A stretch of DNA of 64,000 nucleotides, from NCBI RefSeq assembly GCF_900104585.1, contig NZ_FNVX01000004.1:1106109-1170108 (forward strand), in the 5' to 3' direction. Within the stretch, counting starts at the first letter, position 1. Each line of letters opens with the position of its first letter. This DNA is from Bacteroides ihuae (GTDB lineage Bacteria; Bacteroidota; Bacteroidia; Bacteroidales; Bacteroidaceae). Positions 29,935-41,818 of this stretch are shown here, in pieces. A program made the position numbers and the translations under genes. The notes beneath the pieces are model-generated. The model was not told where the DNA came from, searched no databases, and worked only from the letters and a program-made list of their open reading frames with translations.

Positions 29935-30315
29935 TTAACACAAAACAAATTCACCGTAAACGACGGTGTCTTCATAACAAATCTCAATCTTGTAATCTCC
30001 TAAATCTTCACAATCCAAAGAAATAGGAAGAACAGAAAGAGCTATGGCAGAATATGCATATTCATATACAATCTTCCCAGTCTCAATACTTGTAATTCGA
30101 ACTGTAGCGTTCAAGTCAGACAGAAAAGATACTGAGACAATAGTCCCGTCAATAGATGCTTCAACTGGAATAGATAAAATACCACTCCGTAATATAGGAG
30201 TATTTGACCTCTCAACTTGAAGTTTTATGTCTCTAGATGTCTCCGGCATAGAAGCAGCATTAGCATTTAAACAGATAATACTAAGTAAGATTAAGATATT
30301 CTTTTTCATCAGCAT
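29935..30315 (-). CDS. DUF3244 small secreted protein
   Basis: A 126-aa exported protein. The N-terminal signal peptide (KKNILILLSIICLNANA) ends at an Ala-rich site. The mature part is a beta-sandwich-like domain (GTIVSVSFLSDLNATVRITS, ending VVYGEFVLC) that fits DUF3244, a Bacteroidales family of small periplasmic or surface proteins of unknown role. In Bacteroides it is often beside a TPR regulator, as it is here. A -7 box TACTTTTG lies upstream at 30348-30355. The start may be the second Met (MKKN). Confidence 0.75.
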   Translation of the reverse strand: MLMKKNILILLSIICLNANAASMPETSRDIKLQVERSNTPILRSGILSIPVEASIDGTIVSVSFLSDLNATVRITSIETGKIVYEYAYSAIALSVLPISLDCEDLGDYKIEICYEDTVVYGEFVLC

Positions 30316-30347
30316 AGAATTTTAACAAATAAATTGTTTACAGGGAA

Positions 30348-30355
30348 CAAAAGTA
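30348..30355 (-). promoter_or_regulatory. -7 box TACTTTTG for DUF3244 gene
   Basis: A TAnnTTTG match 32 bp before the ATG at 30315. Confidence 0.4.
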
Positions 30356-30462
30356 AGGCATAGAAAGATATAAAGCAAAATTAATCACGGACAATAATCA
30401 CATACTTAACAAACTGATTATAAACGCTATAACTGATTACCACAAGAAAGAATCACGGACAT

Positions 30463-32103
30463 TTAGAAATTTCTCAAAATATCATTAAGCGTTCGACCAT
30501 CATTAATGTCCATTTTATTTTTTCGAATGCGTTCACGACGTTTGTTTATAGTTGCCTTCTCCACACAATAAATATCAGCAATATCAGATAATCTAAGCTG
30601 CATTTTTATGAGGCAACACAATCTTATATCTTCAATATCTAACAAAGGATATACTTTTAATAAGCGCAAAGTAAAATCAGAGAAAGCAATATTCGTATTT
30701 TCTACGAGAAAGCCCCATTCTTCTTCAGTAATTTTTATACGAGATTTATGGTCTGATTTATCAGGATACATCAAAGAATGAAGCTTAGGTACAACAATGC
30801 TATTCATTTGTCGATAAAAAGCTTCACGAAGCTCAAGAAGCTTCTTCTCTAAAGAAATAAACTCTGTTTCTGCTTGTAATTTTTCTATCTCTTTTTGACG
30901 CACCAATTGTTGGGCACCATGTATTTGTCGCTGCTTACGGTTATAAAAAAAAACATATAATATGCCTATAAAAAAAAGCAAGATGCTTACTATAAATAAA
31001 ATAAAATAAATAAAGCGGCTCTTACTAATAGCACTCTCTTTAAGCAAATAATTCTCTTCTTTCAATTTACTATGATGATAGAGATTTTCCAGCTCCATTA
31101 TCGCTGTGGTATGTGTTTGATTTTCAATGCTGTCCCTATAGGCGTTATATAAGCGCATATACAAATAAGCAGAATCCGGTTTTTTTACACCTTCATATAC
31201 CTCAGCCAATGCATCACAAGTGCTAGCCTTCGTATAGATATTATCACTTAGAAGACTTTTACTTAAATAGCAAAAAGCAGAATCATACAGATGCATTTTA
31301 TTATAGATATCCCCTTTAGTAAAATATAGACTTGAACTATCGGCAGCAGATAACAATGCACTATCCGCATATTGAATTGCTTTAGAATAAGCCTGTTTAC
31401 GTTTATAGATGCTACTAATATGATGGTAAATGCCAGAAGCCCCTGTCGGATAGCAAGCCTTAGCCATTTGTAAAGCCTTATATTGATAAAAGATCGCACT
31501 ATCCTCCTTTTGAAGCCCCGAAAAAGCAAAGCCCATGTTTTCGAATGCTACACAGAGATAGAGACTATCATTTTTCAAAGAGGCATAATGGCAAGCCTCG
31601 CGATAAGCTTCTAGTTGATCTTTATAAAGCCATTGATTGGAATATACTGTCCCCAGGCCATTACGTACCATAAATTGGTATTTATAATCAGCACTATTAC
31701 CAAAATAGTCTTTAGCCTCGAGATAGAGTTCGATAGCCTGCTCCGGATTTCTAAGCTGCTGTGAAACCTTACCGGCATAAAGACAAGCTTTTGCAGCATG
31801 AATAGAATCAGTCGTTTCAGTAAAATAGCGCACAGCAATATCCATAAGAGTATCTTCACTCAAATCCAGATAGCACTTATCCATCGCTTGCGTCATAAGC
31901 AAAGAATAAAGAGCATAATTTCGCTTCGACAAATTTTGATGAGGATTCTTAATTTGACGCAACATATTTAAAACACTATCTGGATGTTCTTCAATAAGAA
32001 GTTCGGCCTGATTGAGTAAAGAGCCTTTGTTTCCACAAGAAACTTCAAATAGAAGCAACATACACAAGCAAAAAAAATTAAAGAGATATAAACGATGCCG
32101 CAT
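30463..32103 (-). CDS. TPR membrane lipoprotein with C-terminal helix-turn-helix
   Basis: A 546-aa Bacteroidales-type regulator. The N-terminus looks like a lipoprotein or signal sequence (LYLFNFFCLCMLLLFEVSCG). TPR-like helical repeats cover about 35-330 (for example AKACLYAGKVSQQLRNPEQA). A membrane helix is at about 365-388 (YFILFIVSILLFFIGILYVF), then a coiled coil. The C-terminal DNA-binding-like part (LRLSDIADIYCVEKATINKR) resembles the helix-turn-helix of related TPR regulators. A signal may be sensed by the periplasmic repeats and passed to the cytoplasmic domain. It precedes the DUF3244 gene. Confidence 0.7.
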   Translation of the reverse strand: MRHRLYLFNFFCLCMLLLFEVSCGNKGSLLNQAELLIEEHPDSVLNMLRQIKNPHQNLSKRNYALYSLLMTQAMDKCYLDLSEDTLMDIAVRYFTETTDSIHAAKACLYAGKVSQQLRNPEQAIELYLEAKDYFGNSADYKYQFMVRNGLGTVYSNQWLYKDQLEAYREACHYASLKNDSLYLCVAFENMGFAFSGLQKEDSAIFYQYKALQMAKACYPTGASGIYHHISSIYKRKQAYSKAIQYADSALLSAADSSSLYFTKGDIYNKMHLYDSAFCYLSKSLLSDNIYTKASTCDALAEVYEGVKKPDSAYLYMRLYNAYRDSIENQTHTTAIMELENLYHHSKLKEENYLLKESAISKSRFIYFILFIVSILLFFIGILYVFFYNRKQRQIHGAQQLVRQKEIEKLQAETEFISLEKKLLELREAFYRQMNSIVVPKLHSLMYPDKSDHKSRIKITEEEWGFLVENTNIAFSDFTLRLLKVYPLLDIEDIRLCCLIKMQLRLSDIADIYCVEKATINKRRERIRKNKMDINDGRTLNDILRNF

Positions 32104-32199
32104 TCATTCTTATTTATGGTTTAGTATGAAGAGTTATCGAATGCTCCTCTATACCATTCTATTTTCAGTCACAGCCTAGAAGAAAAAAAACAGACGATG

Positions 32200-34062
32200 C
32201 TATTTAAATAGTTTTTCGATTTCCTCTCCTTTTATAGTACTCAATATAACAGAGCCATCAGGAGTATAATTAGGAGTTGAACAAGCGAAAAGATTATCAA
32301 CAAGATTCACCATTTCTTCATTATTCAAAACTTGACCATAAACAATCGCAGCAGCGCGAGCCAAAGTCAATGCAAGTATATTTTGCACCTCCTCTTTCAC
32401 ATCATTACCTTTTTCCATAGCCGTACGCAGCATACTTTTCACCAATTGAACAGGATCCAAGCCTTCAATTCCTGAAGGAACGCCATTAATGGCATAACTA
32501 CCTCCTCCCAAATTACTCAAATCGAAGCCTACGGCAGAAAGATCTTCTATGATACTTTCCAGAACAGCCGCTTCAGACCTAGGTATTTGTAATATTTCCG
32601 GAAAAAGGACTCCTTGCGACATACCTTGTCTTTGGACTATCTGAGAAATATACCTATCATATAAAACTCGTATATGTGCTCGATGCTGATCTATGATCAT
32701 CAAACCAGACTTTACTGAAGTCAGAATGAATCGCCCTTTGAACTGCATATGGTGCGCACTTCTTTCTAGAATAAATTCGTTTGCATAAAAAGATGTCGGA
32801 GAAACATTTCCTGCCTGATCCCTATTAAGTGTAGAAAAATCAGATGAAATCTCTTCCGAATCAGGAGCCACGTCATTTACCTTGCTTGCTTTTTCAAGCC
32901 CTCCATACAGCCCTTCCCAGTTCACACTTGGTCGTGAGTATCCCGCAGAAGAAGGCTTAAAAGGATTAAAGTCCGTATTATAATGAACCTTAGGAGGCTC
33001 CATTGGCCGATTTTGTTCAAAAACAGGAATATCAGGCATTCCTTCCGTATCAAAATCGATGGAAGGTACAGCATTAAATTTGCCAAGCGATTCCTTTACA
33101 GTAGCTGACAATATTTGCCAAATGGCTTGTTCATTTTCAAATTTAATCTCAGTCTTTGTTGGATGAATATTCACATCTATATTAGCCGGATCAACATCAA
33201 AATACAGAAAATACGAAACTTGTTCGCCCACAGGAATCAATTGCTCGTAAGCATCAGTTACAGCCTTATGAAAATAAGGATGCCGCATATAGCGACCATT
33301 TACAAAGAAATACTGATGAGCTCCTTTCTTCCTTGCAGTCTCAGGTCTGGCAACAAAGCCTGATATCTTGACCATTGTAGTGCCAACCTCAACCGTAAGT
33401 AATTGCTGATTCAGTTTTTTGCCAAAAACAGCAAGAATACGTTGCCGTAAAGGAGCTGCTTGAAGATTAAACAGTTCAGCGTCATTGCTATGTAAAGAAA
33501 AAGATACATCAGCATGTACTAACGCTATACGTTCAAACTCAGTTAAGATATTGCTAAGTTCTGTAGAATTGGCTTTTAAGAATTTTCGACGGGCTGGGAT
33601 ATTAAAAAATAGATTCTTAATTGAGAAATTACTACCCTGAGGACAAGATATAACCTCCTGACTCTCAACTTTAGAGCCAGCTATCATTATCTTCACTCCT
33701 ACATCATCAAATTCACGACGTGTCTTCAGTTCTACTTGAGCTACTGCAGCAATAGATGCCAGAGCTTCACCCCGAAAGCCCATTGTCCGCAAAGCAAACA
33801 AATCTGAAGCTTCACGTATTTTTGATGTAGCATGCCTTTCAAATGAAAGGCGAGCGTCCGTCTCAGACATGCCTTTACCATCATCAACAACTTGAATCGA
33901 AGTTTTACCTGCGTCAGTTACTAAAACATGAATATTGCGAGCATCTGCATCAATAGCATTCTCAACTAACTCTTTAATTACAGATGCAGGACGCTGTATT
34001 ACCTCACCAGCAGCAATTTGATTAGCTACCGAATCGGGTAAAAGATGAATAATATCACTCAT
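32200..34062 (-). CDS. mutL: DNA mismatch repair protein MutL
   Basis: A 620-aa protein with the GHKL ATPase signature: [20 protein letters not shown], then [23 protein letters not shown] and GTTMVKISG. The C-terminal dimerisation region follows a variable linker (about 340-430). It links mismatch recognition by MutS to strand processing. I do not see a canonical DQHAXXER endonuclease motif, but [14 protein letters not shown] is present and resembles that element in a modified form. It is the last gene of the envelope operon that begins at 40022. Confidence 0.95.
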   Translation of the reverse strand: MSDIIHLLPDSVANQIAAGEVIQRPASVIKELVENAIDADARNIHVLVTDAGKTSIQVVDDGKGMSETDARLSFERHATSKIREASDLFALRTMGFRGEALASIAAVAQVELKTRREFDDVGVKIMIAGSKVESQEVISCPQGSNFSIKNLFFNIPARRKFLKANSTELSNILTEFERIALVHADVSFSLHSNDAELFNLQAAPLRQRILAVFGKKLNQQLLTVEVGTTMVKISGFVARPETARKKGAHQYFFVNGRYMRHPYFHKAVTDAYEQLIPVGEQVSYFLYFDVDPANIDVNIHPTKTEIKFENEQAIWQILSATVKESLGKFNAVPSIDFDTEGMPDIPVFEQNRPMEPPKVHYNTDFNPFKPSSAGYSRPSVNWEGLYGGLEKASKVNDVAPDSEEISSDFSTLNRDQAGNVSPTSFYANEFILERSAHHMQFKGRFILTSVKSGLMIIDQHRAHIRVLYDRYISQIVQRQGMSQGVLFPEILQIPRSEAAVLESIIEDLSAVGFDLSNLGGGSYAINGVPSGIEGLDPVQLVKSMLRTAMEKGNDVKEEVQNILALTLARAAAIVYGQVLNNEEMVNLVDNLFACSTPNYTPDGSVILSTIKGEEIEKLFK

Positions 34063-34152
34063 AAAGCCTGAATTTCACTCTGTACGCCTTCTGAAAAGAG
34101 GCGAAAAGATCTATTAAATAAACCAAAAACTTCTCTATTTACACATAAATTA

Positions 34153-34449
34153 TCAGAATGTCCAACTGCCTGACTGGAGATAATGCCAAATATAAAGCAA
34201 TAAAGCTATTATAATAAGCACAACACCTATATGTAAAGGCTTTCGTTCACTCTCTTTACGTCGTTTAAGGTGCGTCGTTCCTTCAAAAAACTTACCTCTA
34301 ATATCCTCGGGAGAGAATTCTTTTTTAGGTAATAGTCCCAGATCTCGCTTAGCATTCTCTTCCATTTTACTAAGCTTTTCCTTTCGTTCATCAGCATAAA
34401 TATACTGATGATTGAAGCGACGAGGCTTCCTAACACCGAACATTCCCAT
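34153..34449 (-). CDS. 98-aa single-pass membrane protein (Bacteroidales-conserved)
   Basis: A small basic protein. The soluble N-terminal part (FGVRKPRRFNHQYIYADERK) is predicted to be partly helical and Lys/Glu-rich. One membrane helix lies near residues 73-92 (GVVLIIIALLLYIWHYL). I recognise only the position: small proteins of this kind sit between ostA-like and mutL genes in Bacteroides. It starts 2 bp after the OstA-like stop, so it is cotranscribed. The function is unknown. Confidence 0.6.
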   Translation of the reverse strand: MGMFGVRKPRRFNHQYIYADERKEKLSKMEENAKRDLGLLPKKEFSPEDIRGKFFEGTTHLKRRKESERKPLHIGVVLIIIALLLYIWHYLQSGSWTF

Positions 34450-34451
34450 AT

Positions 34452-36182
34452 TTAATTTGATTTAAACAATTCTCGCTTTGGCGAAGTTACTGGTTTTCGA
34501 CTAGTTTTACGTAATGTTTCTCCTGTTTTTTTGCCTCGCCATTCAAAGATATCTTGCTTATTTCGTGGCCTAATGTAATCAAACCAAACAAAAGTCGGTA
34601 ACTTCATTTTATCAACCGGAATTTGATCCATCGGATAAAGGGTTCCGTTCGACTTGGGACTCATCACCATTTTATCCATTTTACGTTCTTTTAGATAAAG
34701 ATTTAATAAGCTCGTTTCAGAAGTGTTCATTCCAATCATGGTGCTATCCTCTTCCTGAGGATAGAAAATCACTAAAACATTACCTATTACATCTATTTTG
34801 CGCATCTCTCCTTTCTGAAAATAAGCCTTAATCTCTTTACCAGACACTTGATTATAGTGAAGTGAGTCTTTCATTTCCACAGTTAAAGCCTGATTTACAA
34901 TATGTGCCCAATCAATTGTACTGTCATTCATGTATACCTTAATCTCTTCACCCAACAACTGTTGTTTCTCATTCCATAAGATAGGATCATGATACATTGT
35001 CAAGCAAGAATCTTTAGACGAGAAAACCAATGAATCACAAACGCCCTGTACATCGCTACGGTATATACGTGTCTTATGATAAGCTCTTAACTCACGATAC
35101 ATCGAGTCCGTATTCAAATAATATGTATTCATTCTCAATGTATCAGCATGCATAAAAAGACTATCTCCTTGCGAATAATCAATAGCAACCGCCTTCTTAG
35201 TAGCCCAAGCATTTGATTTCAGTTCATCATAAAAACAATAATCACCGGTCAACATATTTTTGTTTATGGTATCATTCATTACCACATTATCAAAGGCTTC
35301 TCCATATCCAGCCTTTCGATCATAAAACAGACTATCACCAACCAACTTTTTACCTTCATTAGTCAATACAGAACGATCTAATAATTCAGCCTGATCTTTT
35401 AATGTATTATAGATTCCTCTCTCAGAATAAATATGGTTTTTTTCATTAATAATGTTTGAAGGGCCTAGTATCCTTGCAATCTTTGACTCAGTACTATATT
35501 TAAGCGTATCCGAAGTCAGAGTGAAACGAGGATTAGCTAGCTTTACTTCATGATTAAAAACAGCTAATTTGGTAGCCGGACTGTATTCTCCCCAATCGGA
35601 TGTAAGTACATTCTCTTCATCAGTAAGCGTTCCACCTTCAAAGTAATAACCCAGATTGTAGAGGCGGTCATAATTCAAGCTGTCCGTTGTAAGTGTTGTC
35701 TTACGATTAATCATCTTCACATTATTACGGAGCATAGCCAACTGTGCAACTCCATCATAAAAAAGATAATCGCCATAAATAAACAAGGTGTCCCCTTGTT
35801 CCATACGCACATTATTAAAAGCTTCTACTGAATTTGTTTTCTCATAAATTAGAGCACTGTCACAATACATATACATACTATCATGGCGTAATTTTACAGA
35901 ACCAATAAGTACTTGAACATCAGGCCGTAACATTTTATCTGCTTGTGCCTCATCTGCATGCAAAAGATCAACCCTTGTTTTATTTTTCTCAAGTTTTTTA
36001 TCCTTTTTTGCACCAACAGCGCCTCTATTTGTTTCTGCTTTGCCTACTTCCGAAACCACCTTTGTCTTTTTATGGACAGGCTTCACTTGGGCTATGAGAC
36101 ATACGCCAAACAGGCACAGAAAACCCGCAAGGAGAAATCTATGCCTGATATGGAAATGATATTTTTTATCCATTATCATCAT
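34452..36182 (-). CDS. OstA-like LPS-transport-type protein
   Basis: A 576-aa periplasmic or outer-membrane-associated protein with an N-terminal signal (FLLAGFLCLFGVCLIAQ). Many 'DSLFYDRKAGYGEAFDNVVM'-type repeats mark the OstA/LptA-like beta-jellyroll fold. Bacteroidetes OstA-like proteins are longer than E. coli LptA and are thought to take part in LPS transport to the outer membrane. It is cotranscribed with peptidyl-prolyl isomerase genes, which fits an envelope role. The C-terminus is basic (GKKTGETLRKTSRKPVTSPK). Starts at codon 1 or at MDKK four codons in are both possible. Confidence 0.78.
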   Translation of the reverse strand: MMIMDKKYHFHIRHRFLLAGFLCLFGVCLIAQVKPVHKKTKVVSEVGKAETNRGAVGAKKDKKLEKNKTRVDLLHADEAQADKMLRPDVQVLIGSVKLRHDSMYMYCDSALIYEKTNSVEAFNNVRMEQGDTLFIYGDYLFYDGVAQLAMLRNNVKMINRKTTLTTDSLNYDRLYNLGYYFEGGTLTDEENVLTSDWGEYSPATKLAVFNHEVKLANPRFTLTSDTLKYSTESKIARILGPSNIINEKNHIYSERGIYNTLKDQAELLDRSVLTNEGKKLVGDSLFYDRKAGYGEAFDNVVMNDTINKNMLTGDYCFYDELKSNAWATKKAVAIDYSQGDSLFMHADTLRMNTYYLNTDSMYRELRAYHKTRIYRSDVQGVCDSLVFSSKDSCLTMYHDPILWNEKQQLLGEEIKVYMNDSTIDWAHIVNQALTVEMKDSLHYNQVSGKEIKAYFQKGEMRKIDVIGNVLVIFYPQEEDSTMIGMNTSETSLLNLYLKERKMDKMVMSPKSNGTLYPMDQIPVDKMKLPTFVWFDYIRPRNKQDIFEWRGKKTGETLRKTSRKPVTSPKRELFKSN

Positions 36183-36208
36183 ACCAAAATTAATCTATTA
36201 TCTGGCAA

Positions 36209-37576
36209 TCAGTCTTTTATCCAACCCGGATATTTAAAAGAACAATTTTTCCAACTATCGTTAATCCTCACATAGGTATGTTTTTGTTTCTCCAAGATCC
36301 ACTTATGAAGCATTTCTTCCCTACGATTTTCTATAACTATATCCTTCAATCTCTGATAGTCATCGGTGATTGTAGCCTTATGGCCATTGATTCTTGTTTT
36401 TAACCTCACAATGGCACAAACCTCTTTCCCATCCTTCTCATTAACCAGAGTAAATGCTTTAGAGATCTCACCTACATTCAGTTTATTTACAACTTTAGCA
36501 ATTTCTTGTGGCAATTGCTGCATTTCAAACTTAGAAGTATTAGTACTTGGATTAGGCATCAAACCATGATTGTTGCGAGTCTCTTTATCCTGTGAAATAA
36601 CAGAAGCAGCCTCATCAAAAGAAAACTTTTCTTTACGTATGTCATCTGCTATTGAATCTAACTTTAGAGTAGCGAAAGAGAGATCTTTTATAGCAACTTT
36701 AGGCTTAATTAAAATATGGCGAGTATTAATACGATCGCCACGTTTTTCAATGAGTTGAATAATATGAAAACCAAATTCAGACTCAACTATTTTAGAAACC
36801 TTCTTGGTATCCTGAAGATTAAAAGCAACATTTGCGTATTCCGGAACAAGCTCCCCACGACCCTTAAATCCAATTTCGCCACCACGCATAGCTGAACCTT
36901 TATCCTCTGAATAGAGTAAAGCTAACGTCGAAAAGTCCATTTCGCCCTTATTTATGCGATCAGTGTATTCACGCAACCTCTTTTTCACATCCTCAATTTC
37001 AGTTATTGGAATCTTAGGTTGCAAAGTAATGATCTGCACTTCTACCTGAGTTGGTATGTAAGGAATACTATCTTGAGGAATATTTTTAAAATAGCGGCGA
37101 ACCTCCGCCGGAATCACTTTGATTTCGCCAACTAGTTTCTGCTGCATTTTCTGCACCGTCAACCCATCGCGCACATTTTCACGCATCGTTTGGCGTATTT
37201 GAGTGGACGTTTTATTAAAATATTCTTCCATCTTCTCTTTTGAACCCATCATTTGAATATATTGATTGGTCATCATTTCAACACGCTGAATCACTTCGGA
37301 CTCTGAGACATCTATACTATCAAGTATTGCCTGATGTAGATAGAGTTTCTGTATAGCTAGCTCCTCAGGAATGACGCAATAAGGATCTCCATCAAATTTT
37401 CGTCCCTCATACTGAGCGTTCATCCGTGCCTCCTCTACGTCAGATTTGAGAATTGCCTCATCACCTACAACCCAGACGACCTCGTCAATCACATTGTCTT
37501 GTCCATACGCTGTTGAACCTGCAACGAGCGTCAAGGCGAATAAAACAACAAACCGAAAGTTCACAAACTTCTTCAT
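36209..37576 (-). CDS. SurA-like periplasmic peptidyl-prolyl isomerase
   Basis: A 455-aa protein with a signal peptide (FVVLFALTLVAGSTAYG), a SurA N-terminal-like chaperone part, and two parvulin-type (PpiC) domains. The conserved features 'DFSTLALLYSEDKGSAMRGG' and 'FGFHIIQLIEKRGDRINTRH' are typical. It likely escorts outer membrane proteins through the periplasm. The gene is third in a run of three related chaperone genes, 9 bp after the preceding one and 26 bp before the OstA-like gene. Confidence 0.85.
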   Translation of the reverse strand: MKKFVNFRFVVLFALTLVAGSTAYGQDNVIDEVVWVVGDEAILKSDVEEARMNAQYEGRKFDGDPYCVIPEELAIQKLYLHQAILDSIDVSESEVIQRVEMMTNQYIQMMGSKEKMEEYFNKTSTQIRQTMRENVRDGLTVQKMQQKLVGEIKVIPAEVRRYFKNIPQDSIPYIPTQVEVQIITLQPKIPITEIEDVKKRLREYTDRINKGEMDFSTLALLYSEDKGSAMRGGEIGFKGRGELVPEYANVAFNLQDTKKVSKIVESEFGFHIIQLIEKRGDRINTRHILIKPKVAIKDLSFATLKLDSIADDIRKEKFSFDEAASVISQDKETRNNHGLMPNPSTNTSKFEMQQLPQEIAKVVNKLNVGEISKAFTLVNEKDGKEVCAIVRLKTRINGHKATITDDYQRLKDIVIENRREEMLHKWILEKQKHTYVRINDSWKNCSFKYPGWIKD

Positions 37577-37585
37577 TCTTTGTAT

Positions 37586-38428
37586 TTAATAATTTATAAT
37601 TTTTTTATTACTCATTGCTCGTTGATACAGATCGTCTTTAACATTTCTCATAAATTCAACTCGTTTCATATTAATGAGCATATCTTTTATTTCAAACTTA
37701 GCGAGTTCATAAGGTTCCTGCTCTCCTGATTTACGATACTCGCTCACGTTTAGAAAATAATAATACGCAGTGTCTTTCAACTCAACCTGACGATTTATTT
37801 GCAAATAATTCTCCGGAGTCAAACCTTTAAGTGGGATCTTATCCAAAATATCAGATACCGACACCCATTTATCATAAAAATATTCATAGCTAACAGCATT
37901 CTGCAAACTATATTTTTCTAGATAATCTATAGCCTCACTCGTTTTCATCTTATACCACTTACGCACTTTATTCACTCGCGGAGCCGTTAATGGTACTTTT
38001 ATGAACAATCCCTTGATAAGCGGATGTTCTAGAACAAATAGATTCCGATTCTTCTCATAGTAATCGGTTATTTCTTGTTCAGAAAGTTCCTCCGTTAGTT
38101 TCTGATTAATGAGTTCCTGTTCATAGGTATGCATTATCAATGCTTTTCGGTAGTTTTCCACTAATTTATCAATCTCACCATTATCTGGAACATTGCTCTT
38201 TGCTTTATTATACAACAAAATATCCTCCGCCCAATTACGAATATAATGTTCGGCAAAGAGTAGACTATCATCTTTAGACAACCCCTCAGGGACAGCTGTG
38301 CGTAATTCTTCTTTGTATAAAAAGTGGCCGTCTACCTCTACCAAAGGTGTCTTCCCTATGTGATCGTTCTTACGTGCGCAAGATCCGAAGAGAGAAACAA
38401 AGATTAGTAAAGAGATAATAACCCTCAT
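37586..38428 (-). CDS. Periplasmic foldase-like lipoprotein
   Basis: A 280-aa lipoprotein with lipobox LFGSC (residues 13-17) after a short signal. The body resembles SurA/PrsA N-terminal chaperone domains (VENYRKALIMHTYEQELINQ) with no clear complete PpiC catalytic domain visible, so it may be a chaperone without isomerase activity. It lies between two larger peptidyl-prolyl isomerases in the same operon, which suggests a shared role in outer membrane protein folding. The family assignment is moderate. Confidence 0.65.
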   Translation of the reverse strand: MRVIISLLIFVSLFGSCARKNDHIGKTPLVEVDGHFLYKEELRTAVPEGLSKDDSLLFAEHYIRNWAEDILLYNKAKSNVPDNGEIDKLVENYRKALIMHTYEQELINQKLTEELSEQEITDYYEKNRNLFVLEHPLIKGLFIKVPLTAPRVNKVRKWYKMKTSEAIDYLEKYSLQNAVSYEYFYDKWVSVSDILDKIPLKGLTPENYLQINRQVELKDTAYYYFLNVSEYRKSGEQEPYELAKFEIKDMLINMKRVEFMRNVKDDLYQRAMSNKKIINY

Positions 38429-38474
38429 CGTAAGCTGATATTAATATACGAAGATAATGCAATAATTGCTTGTT

Positions 38475-40022
38475 TCAGTGATTATTAACTGTTTTTAAAA
38501 CCTCTTGGTTTATTTCAACCTTACTTTTCGCACGCAAATGCTCCATCCACAAAAATTCAAGGTATTCTTGATAATCAATCTGCAAAAGCTCCCTAACATC
38601 ATTATAGCTATCTGGGCCTTTCACTTTCTCCCCAATAACGATAGTATACGGGAAAGCTTCCAAAGATACAAAATCTCCTTTTTTAAAAATAATTTTATCG
38701 ACATATTTATTACTTCCTTCAACAAAAAGACCTTGTTCCAGTTTCACTTCAGGTATTGACTCTTTATTAAAAGTTTTTAGAATTATATCGGGCCACTGCT
38801 CATAAGGAATTTTTCTCACTAGCTTCTTGGCTTTTTTAGCTATTTTCTTGTTTACCGAATGCACTACCACTCCCCTATAACGAGGCTTTTTCCAGAAATA
38901 GTTTTCTTTATGTGTTTTAAAAAAGGCTTTTAAACCCGGTTCATCATTAGAAGCCGGTTCCCATATCTCCCGATTGCTAATCTCAAATAGTAAAATCCCA
39001 TCTCTATATTCTTGCATCAAATACCGAAAATCAGGATACTTAATCTCTAACCGTTCATTTTCATAATCAAGCATGGACTTAGTCATAAAACGCTTCAATT
39101 GCTTTCTTATTTCTTGAGGATGTCCTTCAGAGAAGCGTTCAAAATCAGCACCCGTATAAACACGTCCATTAATAGTAAAAAGAACTTTATCCGTTTTCCC
39201 ATAAGTGCATAATTCCTGAACATTCTCATCTTTTGAGACATAGTTATATTCCGTTTTTAACTTTTCAACTAAAGCCTCAGCTCCTTTATCTGCTCCAGAT
39301 TGGCGAGTAAGACGTCTGAGTATTTCATTGCGTACGTCTTTAAAAGGTGGAATATCCCTCGTCTCTAACACTTTAACAATATGCAATCCTTTAGGAGTAA
39401 AGAAAGGTTTAGATAGTTGATTCTTCTCCATAGAAAAAACCACTTTTTCAAACTCCTCTGACATTTGCAACCATCCTACCCAAAATCGTTTCTTTTCATC
39501 AGAATATCGATTCACATATTTTGCAAAATCGTCCTGAGGATTTTTCGCCAAAACATTATAGATAGAATCCATTAAAAGTTGTGCATCTCTAAGTTCTTGA
39601 GCAGATGCGTTTTGAGGAAGATATTTGAATATTTGCACTACCAAAACCTGTCCTGCACGGGAGTTTCTCTTCATCTTTTCGTAAACCTCATTCGCATATT
39701 CATCCTCCGCGACTTCATCAGTAAGATAGGATTTAGCCAACTGACGACGATAACTGGCTAATTCATCTCGAAAAGCACGAGTGGTGTCAATCTTTGCCGT
39801 TTCGGCCGCAATTACTTTTAGCTTAAAATCAACAAAAAGGTCTACATATTCTTGTAATTTTTTGTGTTCATTTCCTTTAAAAGCGCTATTTTTATTATAG
39901 CTATACTCGAATTCAGAACGAGTGATTTCTTTATTATTAATCCGCATTAACACAGGATCTTGCTGGCCCATGACATACATGCTTAAGACACTTAAGGCAA
40001 ATGACAGGAAAAATATTTTCAT
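38475..40022 (-). CDS. Peptidyl-prolyl cis-trans isomerase (PpiC type)
   Basis: A 515-aa secreted protein with signal peptide (IFFLSFALSVLSMYVMGQ). The N-terminal chaperone part leads to a parvulin domain with 'DDFAKYVNRYSDEKKRFWVG' and 'GLHIVKVLETRDIPPFKDVR'. It continues with a second SurA-like portion. It should act in the periplasm on outer membrane proteins. It is the first gene of the envelope operon, and the -7 box TATCTTTG at 40054-40061 lies upstream. The operon runs through to mutL. Confidence 0.82.
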   Translation of the reverse strand: MKIFFLSFALSVLSMYVMGQQDPVLMRINNKEITRSEFEYSYNKNSAFKGNEHKKLQEYVDLFVDFKLKVIAAETAKIDTTRAFRDELASYRRQLAKSYLTDEVAEDEYANEVYEKMKRNSRAGQVLVVQIFKYLPQNASAQELRDAQLLMDSIYNVLAKNPQDDFAKYVNRYSDEKKRFWVGWLQMSEEFEKVVFSMEKNQLSKPFFTPKGLHIVKVLETRDIPPFKDVRNEILRRLTRQSGADKGAEALVEKLKTEYNYVSKDENVQELCTYGKTDKVLFTINGRVYTGADFERFSEGHPQEIRKQLKRFMTKSMLDYENERLEIKYPDFRYLMQEYRDGILLFEISNREIWEPASNDEPGLKAFFKTHKENYFWKKPRYRGVVVHSVNKKIAKKAKKLVRKIPYEQWPDIILKTFNKESIPEVKLEQGLFVEGSNKYVDKIIFKKGDFVSLEAFPYTIVIGEKVKGPDSYNDVRELLQIDYQEYLEFLWMEHLRAKSKVEINQEVLKTVNNH

Positions 40023-40053
40023 ACAATGGTTTATTTATGCACGAGTAAAGAAA

Positions 40054-40061
40054 CAAAGATA
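40054..40061 (-). promoter_or_regulatory. -7 box TATCTTTG for envelope operon
   Basis: A TAnnTTTG match 31 bp before the first gene. TTTA at 40081-40084 sits at the 19-bp spacing expected of the -33 box, with three of four matches. Confidence 0.5.
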
Positions 40062-40165
40062 AAGGAATAAAACCAAAAAATAAAAAGAAGGCACAAAAAC
40101 AAAAAGTTTTATTATCTATAAACTTTATGCATCTGCACCTTCTAAAAAATTATTTAATGTTGTCT

Positions 40166-41653
<1,488 letters not shown>

Positions 41654-41670
41654 TTAAAATTTATTGCGTG

Positions 41671-41678
41671 CAAATATA
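41671..41678 (-). promoter_or_regulatory. -7 box TATATTTG for guaB
   Basis: A perfect TAnnTTTG match 29 bp before the guaB ATG; no clear -33 box. Confidence 0.5.
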
Positions 41679-41743
41679 CGGTTTTTATTCAAGTCTATTA
41701 TCTTAATCTACTTGTTTTTTCGCTCTGAGCCATAAAAAAGAAA

Positions 41744-41801
41744 AAGCCGACCATTTGCAATGACATGAATATTACCACATCTCTCTGCAAATCGCCGGCT
41801 T
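41744..41801 (-). terminator. Terminator after recQ
   Basis: A 16-bp stem with two mismatches (AAGCCGGCGATTTGCA with TGCAAATGGTCGGCTT) is followed on the minus strand by TTTTCTTTTTT. It separates recQ from guaB. Confidence 0.75.
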
Positions 41802-41818
41802 CCCTCTGTTTTTTTTAT

